A stretch of DNA of 64,000 nucleotides, taken from UBA11524 sp963642705. Lineage in GTDB: Bacteria; Bacillota; Clostridia; Christensenellales; Aristaeellaceae. Every line of letters begins with the position of its first letter. Position 1 is the stretch's first letter. Shown here piece by piece: positions 1 to 8,972 of the stretch. Below the pieces are notes generated by a model. The model was given only the letters and a program-made list of their open reading frames with translations. It had not been told where the DNA came from and did not search any database. The stretch is from the NCBI GenBank assembly GCA_963642705.1, contig CAVIHU010000004.1:1-64000 (forward strand), in the 5' to 3' direction. The translations under genes were made by a program, and so were the position numbers.

Positions 1-141
1 TGTTGCGACTCCATTATACCATATCTCTAATGAACTTCCTTTTCTTTTTGAGGGGGTCATATCATTTTAACACATACATGAGCAACCTTTTTTTCACCAG
101 AATCCACGAAAATGAATCGACAAATCATGCCCCAAATTCCA
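1..141. other. Left-edge non-coding stretch
   Basis: No convincing gene is visible between the window edge and the stop codon of the mutarotase-like gene. The run around 49-67 resembles the right arm of the palindromic repeats found at 23356-23429 and 48717-48788, but it is too short and diverged to call. No clear terminator was recognised here. Confidence 0.4.
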
Positions 142-1029
142 TCAGATGCAGACGGTGGTGAAGGATGCCTGATAGGCGCGATTGGGTGCAAGGATGGTTG
201 CGTATGGCTTGTCCTCAAGATTGCCGCTTTCGCCGACTGCTTCGGGCATACCGTGCCACGGCTCCAGACAGACGTAATTTGCATTCGCGCCGGGCTTGCT
301 CCAGACCGCCAGCACCTCGAACTTGGGGAATGTGAAGCGGATGCCGTGACCGGACTGCTTATGCACCAGCTTCACACCGCGGCTCTTCAGACCACAGAAC
401 AGCAGCGCGTCGCGCGGATCGAACAGGTCGTGGCTCAGTGGAAGCTTATTTGCGTTGCGGAAGCCTGGCAGGTACTCATAGCCGTCAATCAGACAGCCGC
501 CGGGCGCGAGGTAGTTCTTGCCTTCCTCAATTTCATCGAAAATCAGCTCGTAATCCGTGAAGGATGCGCCGTTTTCCATCGGGCAGATGAAGCCGGGATG
601 TCCGCCGACGCAGAACGGCATGGGCTTGCTGTCGAGATTCTCGATGAGGAAGCTCGTGGTGAAGCCGTTCTCCACCATGGTGTAGGTGACATGGAAGCGG
701 AAGTCAAACGGATACATGGTGCGGTTTTCCTCGTTCGAACCAAGCGTCAGTTCAACAAAGTCATTGCCGAGCTTCGTGATGTCGAACTTGACATTCCGAG
801 TGAAGCCGTGCTTGGGCATCGGGTAGGATGTGCCGCCGATTTTGACCTGATTGTCCTTGACAGAGCCGCACACGGGGAATACGAGCGGCGCATGCTGCGG
901 CCAAACAGACGGATCGCCCTGCCAGATGACCTCGCGGCCGGTGATGTCTTGAAAGGAAATTATTTGTGCACCCAGACGACGCACAACCGCCTTGCAGCCG
1001 CCATAAGTGAGCGTTACAGTTTCTTCCAT
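142..1029 (-). CDS. Aldose 1-epimerase family protein (LacX-like)
   Basis: A 295-residue protein that matches the galactose-mutarotase-like beta-sandwich family, in the LacX-like branch. Family members interconvert alpha and beta anomers of sugars or sugar phosphates in the cytoplasm. Seen in the sequence: an N-terminal strand region followed by QIISFQD, a PMPKHGFTRN segment with the conserved His/Arg surroundings, GGHPGF with the second conserved His near residue 140, and LEPWHGMPE near the C-terminus. The start is preceded by AGGAGG at good spacing. It lies 30 bp downstream of the aldo/keto reductase gene and probably shares its promoter at 2250-2278. The exact sugar is not readable from the sequence. 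Confidence 0.85.
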   Translation of the reverse strand: MEETVTLTYGGCKAVVRRLGAQIISFQDITGREVIWQGDPSVWPQHAPLVFPVCGSVKDNQVKIGGTSYPMPKHGFTRNVKFDITKLGNDFVELTLGSNEENRTMYPFDFRFHVTYTMVENGFTTSFLIENLDSKPMPFCVGGHPGFICPMENGASFTDYELIFDEIEEGKNYLAPGGCLIDGYEYLPGFRNANKLPLSHDLFDPRDALLFCGLKSRGVKLVHKQSGHGIRFTFPKFEVLAVWSKPGANANYVCLEPWHGMPEAVGESGNLEDKPYATILAPNRAYQASFTTVCI

Positions 1030-1059
1030 GGTTTTCTCCTCCTAGCATATATTTGCGGA

Positions 1060-2190
1060 TTACTCAGCTTTGCATTCCGCATGGATTTCAGCAAGATATT
1101 TGGTGATCGGCAGATGCTGCGGACAGGCGCGCTCGCACTTGCGGCACTTGACGCAACGAGATGCGTCCGCGTTGTCAGCGGTAATCTGCGCATAGCCCTG
1201 CTTGAAGGAGCCGCTTTCACGCAGCATGGCGCCGTCATAGCCCTGGAAAATGCGGGGAATCTGTACGCCCATCGGGCAGGGCTGGCAGTATTTGCAGCCG
1301 GTGCAGCGCGTCTTTGTGCGCGCAAGGTATGTCTCCTTGACCTTGGCGTACAGGGCGAGGTCATCCGATGTCAGCACGGGACGCTCGGCAATGTCAAAGA
1401 TGTGCAGGTTGTCGTTGACTTGCTCCCACGTGCTCATGCCGCTGAGAATCGTGATGACTTCCGGCATGGCGTACAGGTAGCGGAAGCTCCACTCAACGGC
1501 GCTGCGCTTCTCGGGGTATGCATGATAGACTGCCTGCACGTCTGCGGGAGGATTCGCCAGCAGGCCGCCGCGCAGGGGCTCCATGATAACAACGCCGATG
1601 CCGCGTCGACCGGCCTCGCGGATGCCTTCAAGCGTCGCCTGATTCTCGTCGTCGAGCACGTTCATCTGTACCTGGCACATGCCCCATTGATCCCAGTCAT
1701 CGAGAATCCGCAGGAATGCCTGTGCATTGTCGTGGAAGGAAAAGCCGGGGAAGCGAACCTTGCCCTGCGCGATTGCATCGCGGTAGAAGCGCTTGTAGTC
1801 AAGGCTGTTCATGCTGTCAAGCTTGTCGCCGTTCATCGCGTGGAGCAGGTAGAAGTCGATATACGGGACATCGAGCTTCCTGAGCTGCTCATCGAGCAAG
1901 CGCATCATGTCGTCATGCGTCTTGACGAGCCAGGTCGGCAGCTTCGTCGCCAGAATGACACGCTCGCGATAGCCGTCCTTGAGCGCTTTGCCGACAATCA
2001 GCTCGCTCTCGCCGCCATGGTATGGGTAAGCTGTGTCGATATAGCGCACGCCGGAATCAATGGCATGGCGAATCATGCGGATGGCTTCCGTCTCGTCAAT
2101 TTTGCCATCGGGCAGCGTGGGCAGACGCATGCAGCCGAAGCCAAGCATTGAACTTTCCAGATGGTTGTTGGGAAATGTGGTTTGCAGCAT
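1060..2190 (-). CDS. Aldo/keto reductase with C-terminal 4Fe-4S ferredoxin domain
   Basis: A 376-residue fusion. Residues about 10-270 are an aldo/keto reductase TIM barrel (GFGCMRLP start, DTAYPYHGGESE with the catalytic Asp/Tyr, YLLHAMNG with the His position). The tail carries two cysteine clusters, CTGCKYCQPCP and CVKCRKCERACP, typical of a 4Fe-4S ferredoxin-like domain. This architecture is common in anaerobes. It points to an oxidoreductase that may use reduced ferredoxin or an internal electron relay as well as NAD(P)H. It is the first gene after a strong promoter and is followed by the mutarotase-like gene, which suggests a sugar substrate. The substrate itself is unknown. Confidence 0.9.
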   Translation of the reverse strand: MLQTTFPNNHLESSMLGFGCMRLPTLPDGKIDETEAIRMIRHAIDSGVRYIDTAYPYHGGESELIVGKALKDGYRERVILATKLPTWLVKTHDDMMRLLDEQLRKLDVPYIDFYLLHAMNGDKLDSMNSLDYKRFYRDAIAQGKVRFPGFSFHDNAQAFLRILDDWDQWGMCQVQMNVLDDENQATLEGIREAGRRGIGVVIMEPLRGGLLANPPADVQAVYHAYPEKRSAVEWSFRYLYAMPEVITILSGMSTWEQVNDNLHIFDIAERPVLTSDDLALYAKVKETYLARTKTRCTGCKYCQPCPMGVQIPRIFQGYDGAMLRESGSFKQGYAQITADNADASRCVKCRKCERACPQHLPITKYLAEIHAECKAE

Positions 2191-2249
2191 AGCAGGAACC
2201 TCTCTTTCAGTTTATTCTCCTCGAATTTTTCTTTTTTCCCTTGTTGTTT

Positions 2250-2278
2250 ATTGTAGCGCATTTGACGGCGCAGGTCAA
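2250..2278 (-). promoter_or_regulatory. Sigma-A promoter for the aldo/keto reductase operon
   Basis: On the minus strand the -35 box TTGACC (2273-2278) is followed by a 17-nt spacer and the -10 box TACAAT (2250-2255). It lies about 60 bp upstream of the reductase start. Confidence 0.75.
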
Positions 2279-2351
2279 CAGATGCCGGTCAATTGTGACT
2301 TTCTTCGCAAAAAAGCTGCGAAAGGGCTGAAAAGCACTTCTCGCGGCAATG

Positions 2352-3152
2352 CTACAGGTACGGAATCATGTCCGACAGACGGTTAAACACCAAATCAGGC
2401 TGAACGTCGGACGTTGCGAGATCCTTTCGCGTGGCCTCGCCGGACAGGACGAGCACGGAGGTCATGTGGTGGCGGACGCCTGCAGCAATGTCGGTGTACA
2501 GGCGGTCGCCGACCATTGCCATCTGTCCGCAGGAATAGCCGGTTCTTCGGAGCGCCTCGGCGATGATGCCGTAATTCGGCTTGCCGATGACCACGTCCGG
2601 TTTGCGGCCTGTGCTGGCCTCAATCAACGCCATGAAGGCGCCTAAATCGGGAATGAAGCCGGTTTCAGTCGGGCAGTTGAAGTCCGGATGGGTCGCAATG
2701 TACGGCTTCCCGGCACGAATCAGGTCACAGACGCGGCAGAGTTTGCTGTAATCAAGCGTTGTGTCGAAGGCGGCAAGCACGTAATCCGCATCATCCTCCG
2801 ATATCGTCAGCCCGAGCGCGGTCAGCTCAGCGCGAAGAACATCGTTGCCGAGCAGATAGCACCGCTGATTCGAAAAACGTTCAAGGCAGTATTGTGCGGC
2901 AGCCTGACCGGATGTGATGACGTCAAGGTACGCAGATGGTACGCTCATGCGCGTGAGTTTTTCGGCGTAGAAGGCGCCGGAGCGGCTCGAATTGTTGGTG
3001 AGGAAGCGTGCCGTCCGACCTGTGCGCTGCAGCGCATCCAGAAAATCCAGCCCGCCCGGAATCAGCTGATTGCCAAGGTAAAAGGTGCCGTCCATATCGA
3101 GCAGGAAGCAACGGACGGGGGCGAGTTTTTCACGAATGGTATCACTCGTCAT
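2352..3152 (-). CDS. HAD-IIA family phosphatase (NagD/AraL-like)
   Basis: A 266-residue HAD-superfamily hydrolase of subclass IIA. Motif I is LLDMDGTFY near residue 18, motif II is FLTNNSSRS, the late lysine motif sits in VIGKPN, and motif IV is MVGDRLYTDIAAG. NagD-type enzymes dephosphorylate small sugar phosphates or nucleotides in the cytoplasm. The ATG overlaps the TGA of the upstream TetR gene (ATGA arrangement), so the two are translationally coupled and this gene is the tail of the long mre/min/rod operon. The natural substrate cannot be read from sequence. Confidence 0.88.
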   Translation of the reverse strand: MTSDTIREKLAPVRCFLLDMDGTFYLGNQLIPGGLDFLDALQRTGRTARFLTNNSSRSGAFYAEKLTRMSVPSAYLDVITSGQAAAQYCLERFSNQRCYLLGNDVLRAELTALGLTISEDDADYVLAAFDTTLDYSKLCRVCDLIRAGKPYIATHPDFNCPTETGFIPDLGAFMALIEASTGRKPDVVIGKPNYGIIAEALRRTGYSCGQMAMVGDRLYTDIAAGVRHHMTSVLVLSGEATRKDLATSDVQPDLVFNRLSDMIPYL

Positions 3153-3733
3153 GACTTGTCTCCGCTTTTTTTTTCGGGGAGATTCATCATGCGGAGAGCA
3201 GCGCGGTACGCCTCGCTTGCCATGCTTGTCAGGTATGCATCATCCTGATAGGGAATATAGTGCGTCGCCATGCAGACAGCCAGACCGTGCACAAACAGCC
3301 ACGTGCGCTCAAAAAAGCGGTTCAGCGTGTCGGCATCGAGCGGCATCTCCTCGCGGATGATGTCAAAGAGCGGTGCGTATACCGTCTGATTGCTGAAATC
3401 CGCCTCGCCCTCACGGCTGCGCATGAACAGAAACTTGAACAGCTCCGGCTCATCGCGACCGAATTTCAGATAAGCAACGCAGAACTGCACATATGGCGCA
3501 TCGGCACCAGCTATGGTCTGCTTTGCCTGACGATGGAACTGAGCTGCAACATAATCAATCAGCTGGCTGCGCAGGTCGTCCATGCCGGTGAAAATGCGGA
3601 AAATCGGCTGGGTTGAGCCGCCAAGCTCCCTGGCGATGGCGCGTGCGTTGAGGGCATCCGCACCGCTCTTGCGCACCAGCTGACAGGCAGCATCAAGCAC
3701 GGCTTCCTTCGGAAAGCGAACAGAGGGCGGCAT
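3149..3733 (-). CDS. TetR/AcrR-family transcriptional regulator
   Basis: A 194-residue protein with an N-terminal helix-turn-helix of TetR type (SGADALNARAIARELGGSTQPIF, residues about 20-42) and a helical C-terminal ligand domain. I chose the ATG at 3733 because GGGAG precedes it and because the longer possible start at 3802 would run back into rodA. It follows the rodA stop by 16 bp and overlaps the phosphatase start by 4 bp. The C-terminal half resembles the WHG-type TetR domain, with a long hydrophobic helix in FERTWLFVHGLAVCMATH. The target genes and ligand are unknown; self-control of the operon tail is possible. Confidence 0.85.
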   Translation of the reverse strand: MPPSVRFPKEAVLDAACQLVRKSGADALNARAIARELGGSTQPIFRIFTGMDDLRSQLIDYVAAQFHRQAKQTIAGADAPYVQFCVAYLKFGRDEPELFKFLFMRSREGEADFSNQTVYAPLFDIIREEMPLDADTLNRFFERTWLFVHGLAVCMATHYIPYQDDAYLTSMASEAYRAALRMMNLPEKKSGDKS

Positions 3734-3749
3734 TGGCTGATTCTCCCTT

Positions 3750-4955
3750 CTATTGGGCGATGTACTTGGAGTAACTGCTGTAGAACTTGCGGCTTGCGTC
3801 AATCTGCGTCAGCGAGCGGTTCTTTGTCACGTTGAGCACCAGCGCGATGCCGCCAATGTTCGTGACCATGTTCGAACCGCCGTAGGACAGGAAGGGAAGG
3901 GGGATGCCGGTGATGGGCAGGAGACCCAGTGTCATGCCGATGTTTTCAAAAACGTGGAAGAGCATCATGCCGATGACGCCGATGATGATGAGCATGCCCT
4001 GCCGGTCGTAGGTGTAGCGCGCCAGATACAGCATTCGGAGGAGGATGATGAAATACCACACGAGGATGGTCGTGCAGCCGATGAAGCCGGTCGCCTCGCC
4101 GATGGTTGCGTAGATGAAGTCTGTCCAGTCGGCAGGTACGTAATTCAGCTGACTCATTGAGCCTGTCACGAACGTGCCGATGCCGGTCAGTCCGCCGGAG
4201 CCGATGGTCATCTTCGACTGCCGCATCTGATATGCGTCATCCTGCGGCGAAAGATCGGGGTTCAGGAAGGCGACGATGCGCGCGAGGCGGTAGTCGTCGC
4301 TGCCGGTTGCGACCATGAAGCCGTACAGCGCCAGAACGAGCAGAACAACGACGAGCGTCAGCGTAATCAGCAGTCGCCAGCGGACATTCGCAAACAGCAT
4401 CATGCACGCGCAGGCGAACACAGCAACGATAGCGGAGCCCGTTTCGCCGGACAACATAACGATGCCGCAGGGAATCAGCACCATCAGCATGATTTCCATA
4501 AAATCGCGGAAGGTGCTCATGGGGTGCTCCGATTGGCTGAGCCGCTGCGCAAGCATCAGAATCATGGCGAGCTTTAGGAATTCCGACGGCTGAATGGTCA
4601 TGTTCCAGATGATGTCCAGCCACGCCTTCACGCCTGACGCACGGTTGAACACCCACACGACCAGAACGAGGACGGTTGTGCCGACGTACATGGCACGGGT
4701 GGCGCGGCGAATCAGGTGATAGGGGCACATCAGGATGACTACCAGAACAATCGGCGCGACCACCAGCACGAAAAAGCACTGCTTGAGCGTTGAGGAAGAT
4801 TCCAGAATATGCCCGAGCAGAGTGGTGGCAGTGGAATCGATGGAATAGGTCGCGACGCAAACGGCATAGATGCCGACGATGCACATGCCGAAGACAAGCG
4901 CAATCAGCGGAACATCCACATGCGCCCTTGAACGGCGCGAGGCATTACCGAGCAA
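3750..4955 (-). CDS. rodA: FtsW/RodA/SpoVE-family peptidoglycan polymerase (RodA)
   Basis: A polytopic SEDS-family membrane protein that polymerises lipid II glycan strands with a partner class B PBP. About ten membrane segments are visible, with SEDS hallmarks such as WNMTIQPSEFLKLAMI, ISGLGQ-type loop equivalents and a C-terminal GIPLPFLSYGGSNM. The start is taken as TTG at 4955, because AGGAGG lies 8 nt upstream and the ORF then overlaps the minD end by only 11 bp; this gives 401 residues. An ATG-initiated version reaching 5042 would add 29 non-membrane residues deep inside minD. Its position in an operon with PBP2 and mreBCD argues for RodA (elongation) rather than FtsW. Confidence 0.9.
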   Translation of the reverse strand: MLGNASRRSRAHVDVPLIALVFGMCIVGIYAVCVATYSIDSTATTLLGHILESSSTLKQCFFVLVVAPIVLVVILMCPYHLIRRATRAMYVGTTVLVLVVWVFNRASGVKAWLDIIWNMTIQPSEFLKLAMILMLAQRLSQSEHPMSTFRDFMEIMLMVLIPCGIVMLSGETGSAIVAVFACACMMLFANVRWRLLITLTLVVVLLVLALYGFMVATGSDDYRLARIVAFLNPDLSPQDDAYQMRQSKMTIGSGGLTGIGTFVTGSMSQLNYVPADWTDFIYATIGEATGFIGCTTILVWYFIILLRMLYLARYTYDRQGMLIIIGVIGMMLFHVFENIGMTLGLLPITGIPLPFLSYGGSNMVTNIGGIALVLNVTKNRSLTQIDASRKFYSSYSKYIAQ

Positions 4956-5766
4956 GCTTGTTACCTCCTTTTTGACGGTGTGGAAAGAGAAGCTCCAGCA
5001 GCGTTCTCTTCCTGCCGAAATTCGGGAAAGGAACGGATCCATCGCCTGTCATGCGCCGTGCGGTGCGCGACAGAGCGCAGATACCCTCGCTGTCGCCTGC
5101 CATCAGTTGGCTGTGCTCCAGCAGTGCACGATAGATTGCCGGGTCATCCGGAATTTCGCCGAGCAGGGGGATGTCAAGCGTCGCTGCGATGGTCTCCGCC
5201 GAATACATGATGCCCTTGCGGATGTACTCCGGATTCAGCCGATTGACGATGACTTGCTGCGAGTTCAGCCCCTTTTTGCGGAGCACGCCCGCGGTGCGTT
5301 CGGCGTTTCTGATGCAGACATCATCCGGTGTGCAGACGAGGATGCACTCGTCAATCTCGTTGCTGAGGAGTCCGCGCAGGCTGCGCTCAATACCGGCAGG
5401 CGCATCAATCAGCACATGATCGAAGCGGCTCTTGAGCTGATGAAGTATCTTTTTGAATGCCTTGGTATCCAGCTCCTTCGCACGCGCAAACTGGCTGGCA
5501 GGCAGCAGAAAGAGCGTCGGGATGCTTTCGGGATACGGCGTAATCAGCGCCTGCTCCGGCGTGCAAAGACCGTTTGCCACGTCCAGCACATCAAACACGA
5601 TGCTGTTCTGCACGCCCAGCAGCACATCCTGATCACGCAGACCGATATCCGCGTCGATGATGCAGACGCGCTTGCCGATGCGCGCAATCTCAAGCCCGAG
5701 GGAGGCGCTGAGCGTGCTTTTGCCCACGCCTCCCTTGCCTGATGCGATAATCCAAGCCTTTCCCAT
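4945..5766 (-). CDS. minD: Septum-site determining ATPase MinD
   Basis: A 273-residue ParA/MinD ATPase. The deviant Walker A box GKGGVGKST is at residues about 10-18, followed by the IDADIGLRDQDVLLG switch region and the VLIDAPAGIE Walker B segment. The C-terminal run RKRTLLELLF is a plausible amphipathic membrane-targeting helix. MinD cycles on and off the membrane and normally recruits MinC to block FtsZ assembly away from midcell. It sits 18 bp after PBP2 and overlaps rodA by 11 bp. Related clostridial operons often carry minC immediately before minD; no minC or minE is present here. Confidence 0.93.
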   Translation of the reverse strand: MGKAWIIASGKGGVGKSTLSASLGLEIARIGKRVCIIDADIGLRDQDVLLGVQNSIVFDVLDVANGLCTPEQALITPYPESIPTLFLLPASQFARAKELDTKAFKKILHQLKSRFDHVLIDAPAGIERSLRGLLSNEIDECILVCTPDDVCIRNAERTAGVLRKKGLNSQQVIVNRLNPEYIRKGIMYSAETIAATLDIPLLGEIPDDPAIYRALLEHSQLMAGDSEGICALSRTARRMTGDGSVPFPNFGRKRTLLELLFPHRQKGGNKLAR

Positions 5767-5784
5767 GTGTATGCTGCTTCCTCC

Positions 5785-8373
5785 TTAGGGCGCAAGCGTG
5801 TTGCCAATCGGCAGATCATAGTCAATGGTACTCTTTTCTCGCTCCGGGAAGTACCAGTTCAGGAAATCCTTTGCCGCGTAGGAGCACATGGCGCCCGAAT
5901 AGCCGTGCGGCACGAAGACGACAATGGCGATTTCAGGAGCTTCATACGGCGCGAAGCAGACGAACCATGCGTTGTTTTCCAGGTCGATCTGGTTAACCTG
6001 CGCCGTTCCTGTTTTTGCAGCGATTTGTTCTTGCCACTTGAAGTCCTTCCAGTAGTTCTTAGCGGTACCGGTGTCGTCCGTAACGCCCTTCATTCCTTTG
6101 CGGATCAATGCCATGTAGTTGTTTGTGTCGTTCAGGTCATTGACGAGCACGGGGTCGCGCGTCGAGAGCACCTCGCCCTCAGGCGATATGATGGAATCGA
6201 CAATCGAGACGTTATAAACCTTGCCGCCGTTTGCGACAGCCGCGACATACCGCGCAACGGCAATGGGTGTGACGGTCGTGACAGACTGACCGATGGCAGT
6301 CAGAATCGTCTGCGAACCGCCCCATTTAATATCGTTCATGTAATTGTATGTATCCGTGATGACGGAGTTGGAGTAGACCATGGAGCGCGGCATGTTCAGC
6401 TCCTCCATCAGGATAGTGCGCATGTTGGAGACCCACGAGGATTCAGGGTACGCGACTGCCATGTCCATCAGCCTCTTGGCGCACTTTGACAATCGCTCGT
6501 CATCATACTCCATGCCGCGCGATTCACCGCATTTCCTGAGGTGCGATTTAATGGAGTTGTAGACGATGATGGGGCGCGAGGTGTCCTGCGATGCTTCATC
6601 GACGGACTTGGACGGGTCGTACAGCGTGTTCTGGCTGCCGACAACGCTGCGAACCTCGCCGGGCAGGTCGATGCCTGTTTTGCTCGTCAGACCGAATGCA
6701 GCGGAATACTGGTACAGACGCGTTTCACCCAGACGGCTGCCACACTCGTAGAAGAAGTAGTTGCATGAGTTCGAGAGTCCCTCGACAATCGTCTGGTAGT
6801 AGTGATTGCTGCGGTAGCCCTCGGAAATCCAACATTTTGGCGCAGTGGACAGGTCGGAGTTGTACTCCGTGAAATAGCCCATGTCTGAAATCTTCTCATC
6901 GGTCTTGAGCACACCGGAATCCAGTGCACCAAAGCCCGTGACCATCTTGAAAATCGAGCCGGGCGTTGCGCGGGAGCCGATGGCGTAGTTCAGCATCAGG
7001 TTGCGGTCATCGGATAAGATGGCGCGTGCCTCATCGCCGGCGGCAACCAGCGAGTTCAGGTCGTAGGTGGGGAAGTTTGCCATGGCGAGCACGCGGCACT
7101 CCATGTCCAGCACAATCATAACGCCGTGCTCGGCAAGCTCCAGCGGATAATGCTCCCAGTCGTAGGTGGCAATCAGGCTGCGGTTTTCCTCCAGCCACTT
7201 GTTGGAGACCATGAGGCTTTCCTGCTTGTCGCGGATTTTCTCCACGTTGGATGCGATGGCGCGTTCCGCAACGGTCTGGTAGTTGACGTTCAGCGTCAGC
7301 TTGACGTTGTTGCCGTCAGACGGCTCTGTGTAGGAAATTTCGCGGACGATTTTCGACCAGTTGTTGCGTTCAACAACACGGCTGCCCTTACGGACGGAGG
7401 AATTCTGCGTCAGCCAGTCCTCCATGGAGGATTCGATGCCATCGCGGCCGATGGTGTCGTTGTAGCTGTAGCCCTTCGCCTGCAGGGTCAGCCACATGCT
7501 GCGCGAAGGAATTTTGCCGATATAGCCGATGACCTGTGAAGCCAGCGTCTGCTTGGGATAAACGCGCTGAGTACTCTCGGATATATCCATGCCGCTGAGC
7601 ATCATCGACTTCGTTTCGATTTCCGTCACGGTCTCGAACGAAACATTCTTGGCGATGGTGATTGGCAGGGAGTTGTAGAGGTTCATCTGCATCTCGGAGA
7701 AGACCGCCATGACCTTGAGCATGGTTTCTTCGTCCACCACGATGCAGGAAACATAGGAATCGTCACTGCCGTACTTCTCGATATATGCGGTTCGAAGCTC
7801 CTCGTCCTCCTCCTCGCTGTTGACCATGCGGTAGCGGTGCTTGAGCGTCACAAGGCAGTCCTCTGCCGTCGGATAGCTCTTAGCGGTGACGTAGTTGTTG
7901 GAGCGCCACTGGCTTTCGCGGGTCTGCAGCGTTGCCTCGGATACGCCTGAGCCGAAGTTGAATTCCCACTCGCCTGTTTCCTCGTTGCGCTGGATGTTGT
8001 AGCTGAAGGCGAGAGAGCCTCCGTTGCGCTCGACAATTTCCAGCGTATCGATAATGGACTGCGTGTACGTCTTGTACTCGGTGGAGGAGCTTTCGCTTGC
8101 ATCCTTGTAGAAGGTGACGTTGTAGACCATTTCATCCGTGGCGAGAATGACGGAGTTGACGTCGGTGATATTGCCGCGCTTGCCGGTGAGCGCGATGGTT
8201 TTCGTTTTGGTGGAATCCGACTTAGTGGAATTGGTGTCACTGTTCAAGAGCTGAAGATTGACAAGACCGGAAAGCAGATAAGCGAACATCAGGAACAGAA
8301 TAATCACAAACACGATAAAGCGTCCGCGCACCTGCTCAGGAGCATTGGTATGGTCCTGTTGATACTGGCTCAA
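5785..8373 (-). CDS. mrdA: Class B penicillin-binding protein 2 (transpeptidase)
   Basis: An 862-residue, single-pass (about residues 17-40) class B PBP that cross-links peptidoglycan during elongation. The transpeptidase motifs are the SIFK serine box at about 473-476, the SCN box at about 536-538 and KTGTAQ at about 787-792. The start is TTG at 8373, placed 7 nt after an AGGAGG site; no ATG start fits. It is long for the family: the N-terminal dimerisation region has an acidic expansion (about 90-250), and about 250 residues separate SxN from KTG, where roughly 150 is usual. It lies between mreD and minD in the elongasome operon. Confidence 0.92.
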   Translation of the reverse strand: MSQYQQDHTNAPEQVRGRFIVFVIILFLMFAYLLSGLVNLQLLNSDTNSTKSDSTKTKTIALTGKRGNITDVNSVILATDEMVYNVTFYKDASESSSTEYKTYTQSIIDTLEIVERNGGSLAFSYNIQRNEETGEWEFNFGSGVSEATLQTRESQWRSNNYVTAKSYPTAEDCLVTLKHRYRMVNSEEEDEELRTAYIEKYGSDDSYVSCIVVDEETMLKVMAVFSEMQMNLYNSLPITIAKNVSFETVTEIETKSMMLSGMDISESTQRVYPKQTLASQVIGYIGKIPSRSMWLTLQAKGYSYNDTIGRDGIESSMEDWLTQNSSVRKGSRVVERNNWSKIVREISYTEPSDGNNVKLTLNVNYQTVAERAIASNVEKIRDKQESLMVSNKWLEENRSLIATYDWEHYPLELAEHGVMIVLDMECRVLAMANFPTYDLNSLVAAGDEARAILSDDRNLMLNYAIGSRATPGSIFKMVTGFGALDSGVLKTDEKISDMGYFTEYNSDLSTAPKCWISEGYRSNHYYQTIVEGLSNSCNYFFYECGSRLGETRLYQYSAAFGLTSKTGIDLPGEVRSVVGSQNTLYDPSKSVDEASQDTSRPIIVYNSIKSHLRKCGESRGMEYDDERLSKCAKRLMDMAVAYPESSWVSNMRTILMEELNMPRSMVYSNSVITDTYNYMNDIKWGGSQTILTAIGQSVTTVTPIAVARYVAAVANGGKVYNVSIVDSIISPEGEVLSTRDPVLVNDLNDTNNYMALIRKGMKGVTDDTGTAKNYWKDFKWQEQIAAKTGTAQVNQIDLENNAWFVCFAPYEAPEIAIVVFVPHGYSGAMCSYAAKDFLNWYFPEREKSTIDYDLPIGNTLAP

Positions 8374-8408
8374 TGGTCAGCCTCCTTTCAATAAAGCATT
8401 CTGTGCTT

Positions 8409-8969
8409 TTACGCAGCCATTGCCTTTGACAGCGGCGCAGAAAAACCGAGCAGACGCCGAATCGGCCACATCAGCACGATGCACACGAGCGTCGTCAGCA
8501 GCACATCGCCTGCCGCCTTCGTCACAAAGGACATGCTCAGCTCGGCGCTGCTGATGTAGAGGTAAATCATCTGCACGATTTCGTAGATAATCATTCCGGA
8601 GAATGCGCATAGCGGCGTGCGCAGATAGACGCTTCGGTTGCGGCCGAGACGGTGGTTGGAAAGCTCGTATTGCAATCGTGCTGCACTCTTGTCGGTAAAG
8701 ATAATTGTGAGCAGCATCGTGCAGACAGGGTAGAACACGAGGTTGAGCAGCTTGACGCCGGGTACCATCGTTTCCAGCAGAATGCCGTAGATGCAGCCGG
8801 CCCACAGCGACTTATGCCGCTTGTAGCCGACGATGATGACGGAGAGAATGACCATCGGCAGATGAATGCAGTTGCTGATGCCGAGCTCCGTCATGACGGT
8901 GACGTGCAGCAGATAGCCGAGGAAAACGATGAACAGAAAGCGGAGCTGCCGCCAAAGGGTATGACGCAC
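8409..8969 (-). CDS. mreD: Rod-shape determining membrane protein MreD
   Basis: A 186-residue, very hydrophobic protein with about five membrane segments, the usual size and make-up of MreD. It starts 3 bp after the mreC stop and ends 35 bp before PBP2. MreD bridges MreC to the rest of the elongation machinery in the membrane. MreD sequences are poorly conserved, so the assignment rests mainly on topology and position between mreC and PBP2. Confidence 0.85.
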   Translation of the reverse strand: MRHTLWRQLRFLFIVFLGYLLHVTVMTELGISNCIHLPMVILSVIIVGYKRHKSLWAGCIYGILLETMVPGVKLLNLVFYPVCTMLLTIIFTDKSAARLQYELSNHRLGRNRSVYLRTPLCAFSGMIIYEIVQMIYLYISSAELSMSFVTKAAGDVLLTTLVCIVLMWPIRRLLGFSAPLSKAMAA

Positions 8970-8972
8970 TTT

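Noticed and set aside
49..67. Third copy of the palindromic repeat at the left window edge
   Set aside because: Only one arm-like stretch of about 18 bp matches and the partner arm is not recognisable, so it is not called.
112..2151. Long plus-strand frame of 679 codons opposite the mutarotase and reductase genes
   Set aside because: It is the antisense of two well-recognised genes with motifs, ribosome sites and a promoter. Its translation has no recognisable domains and is a GC-rich coding shadow.
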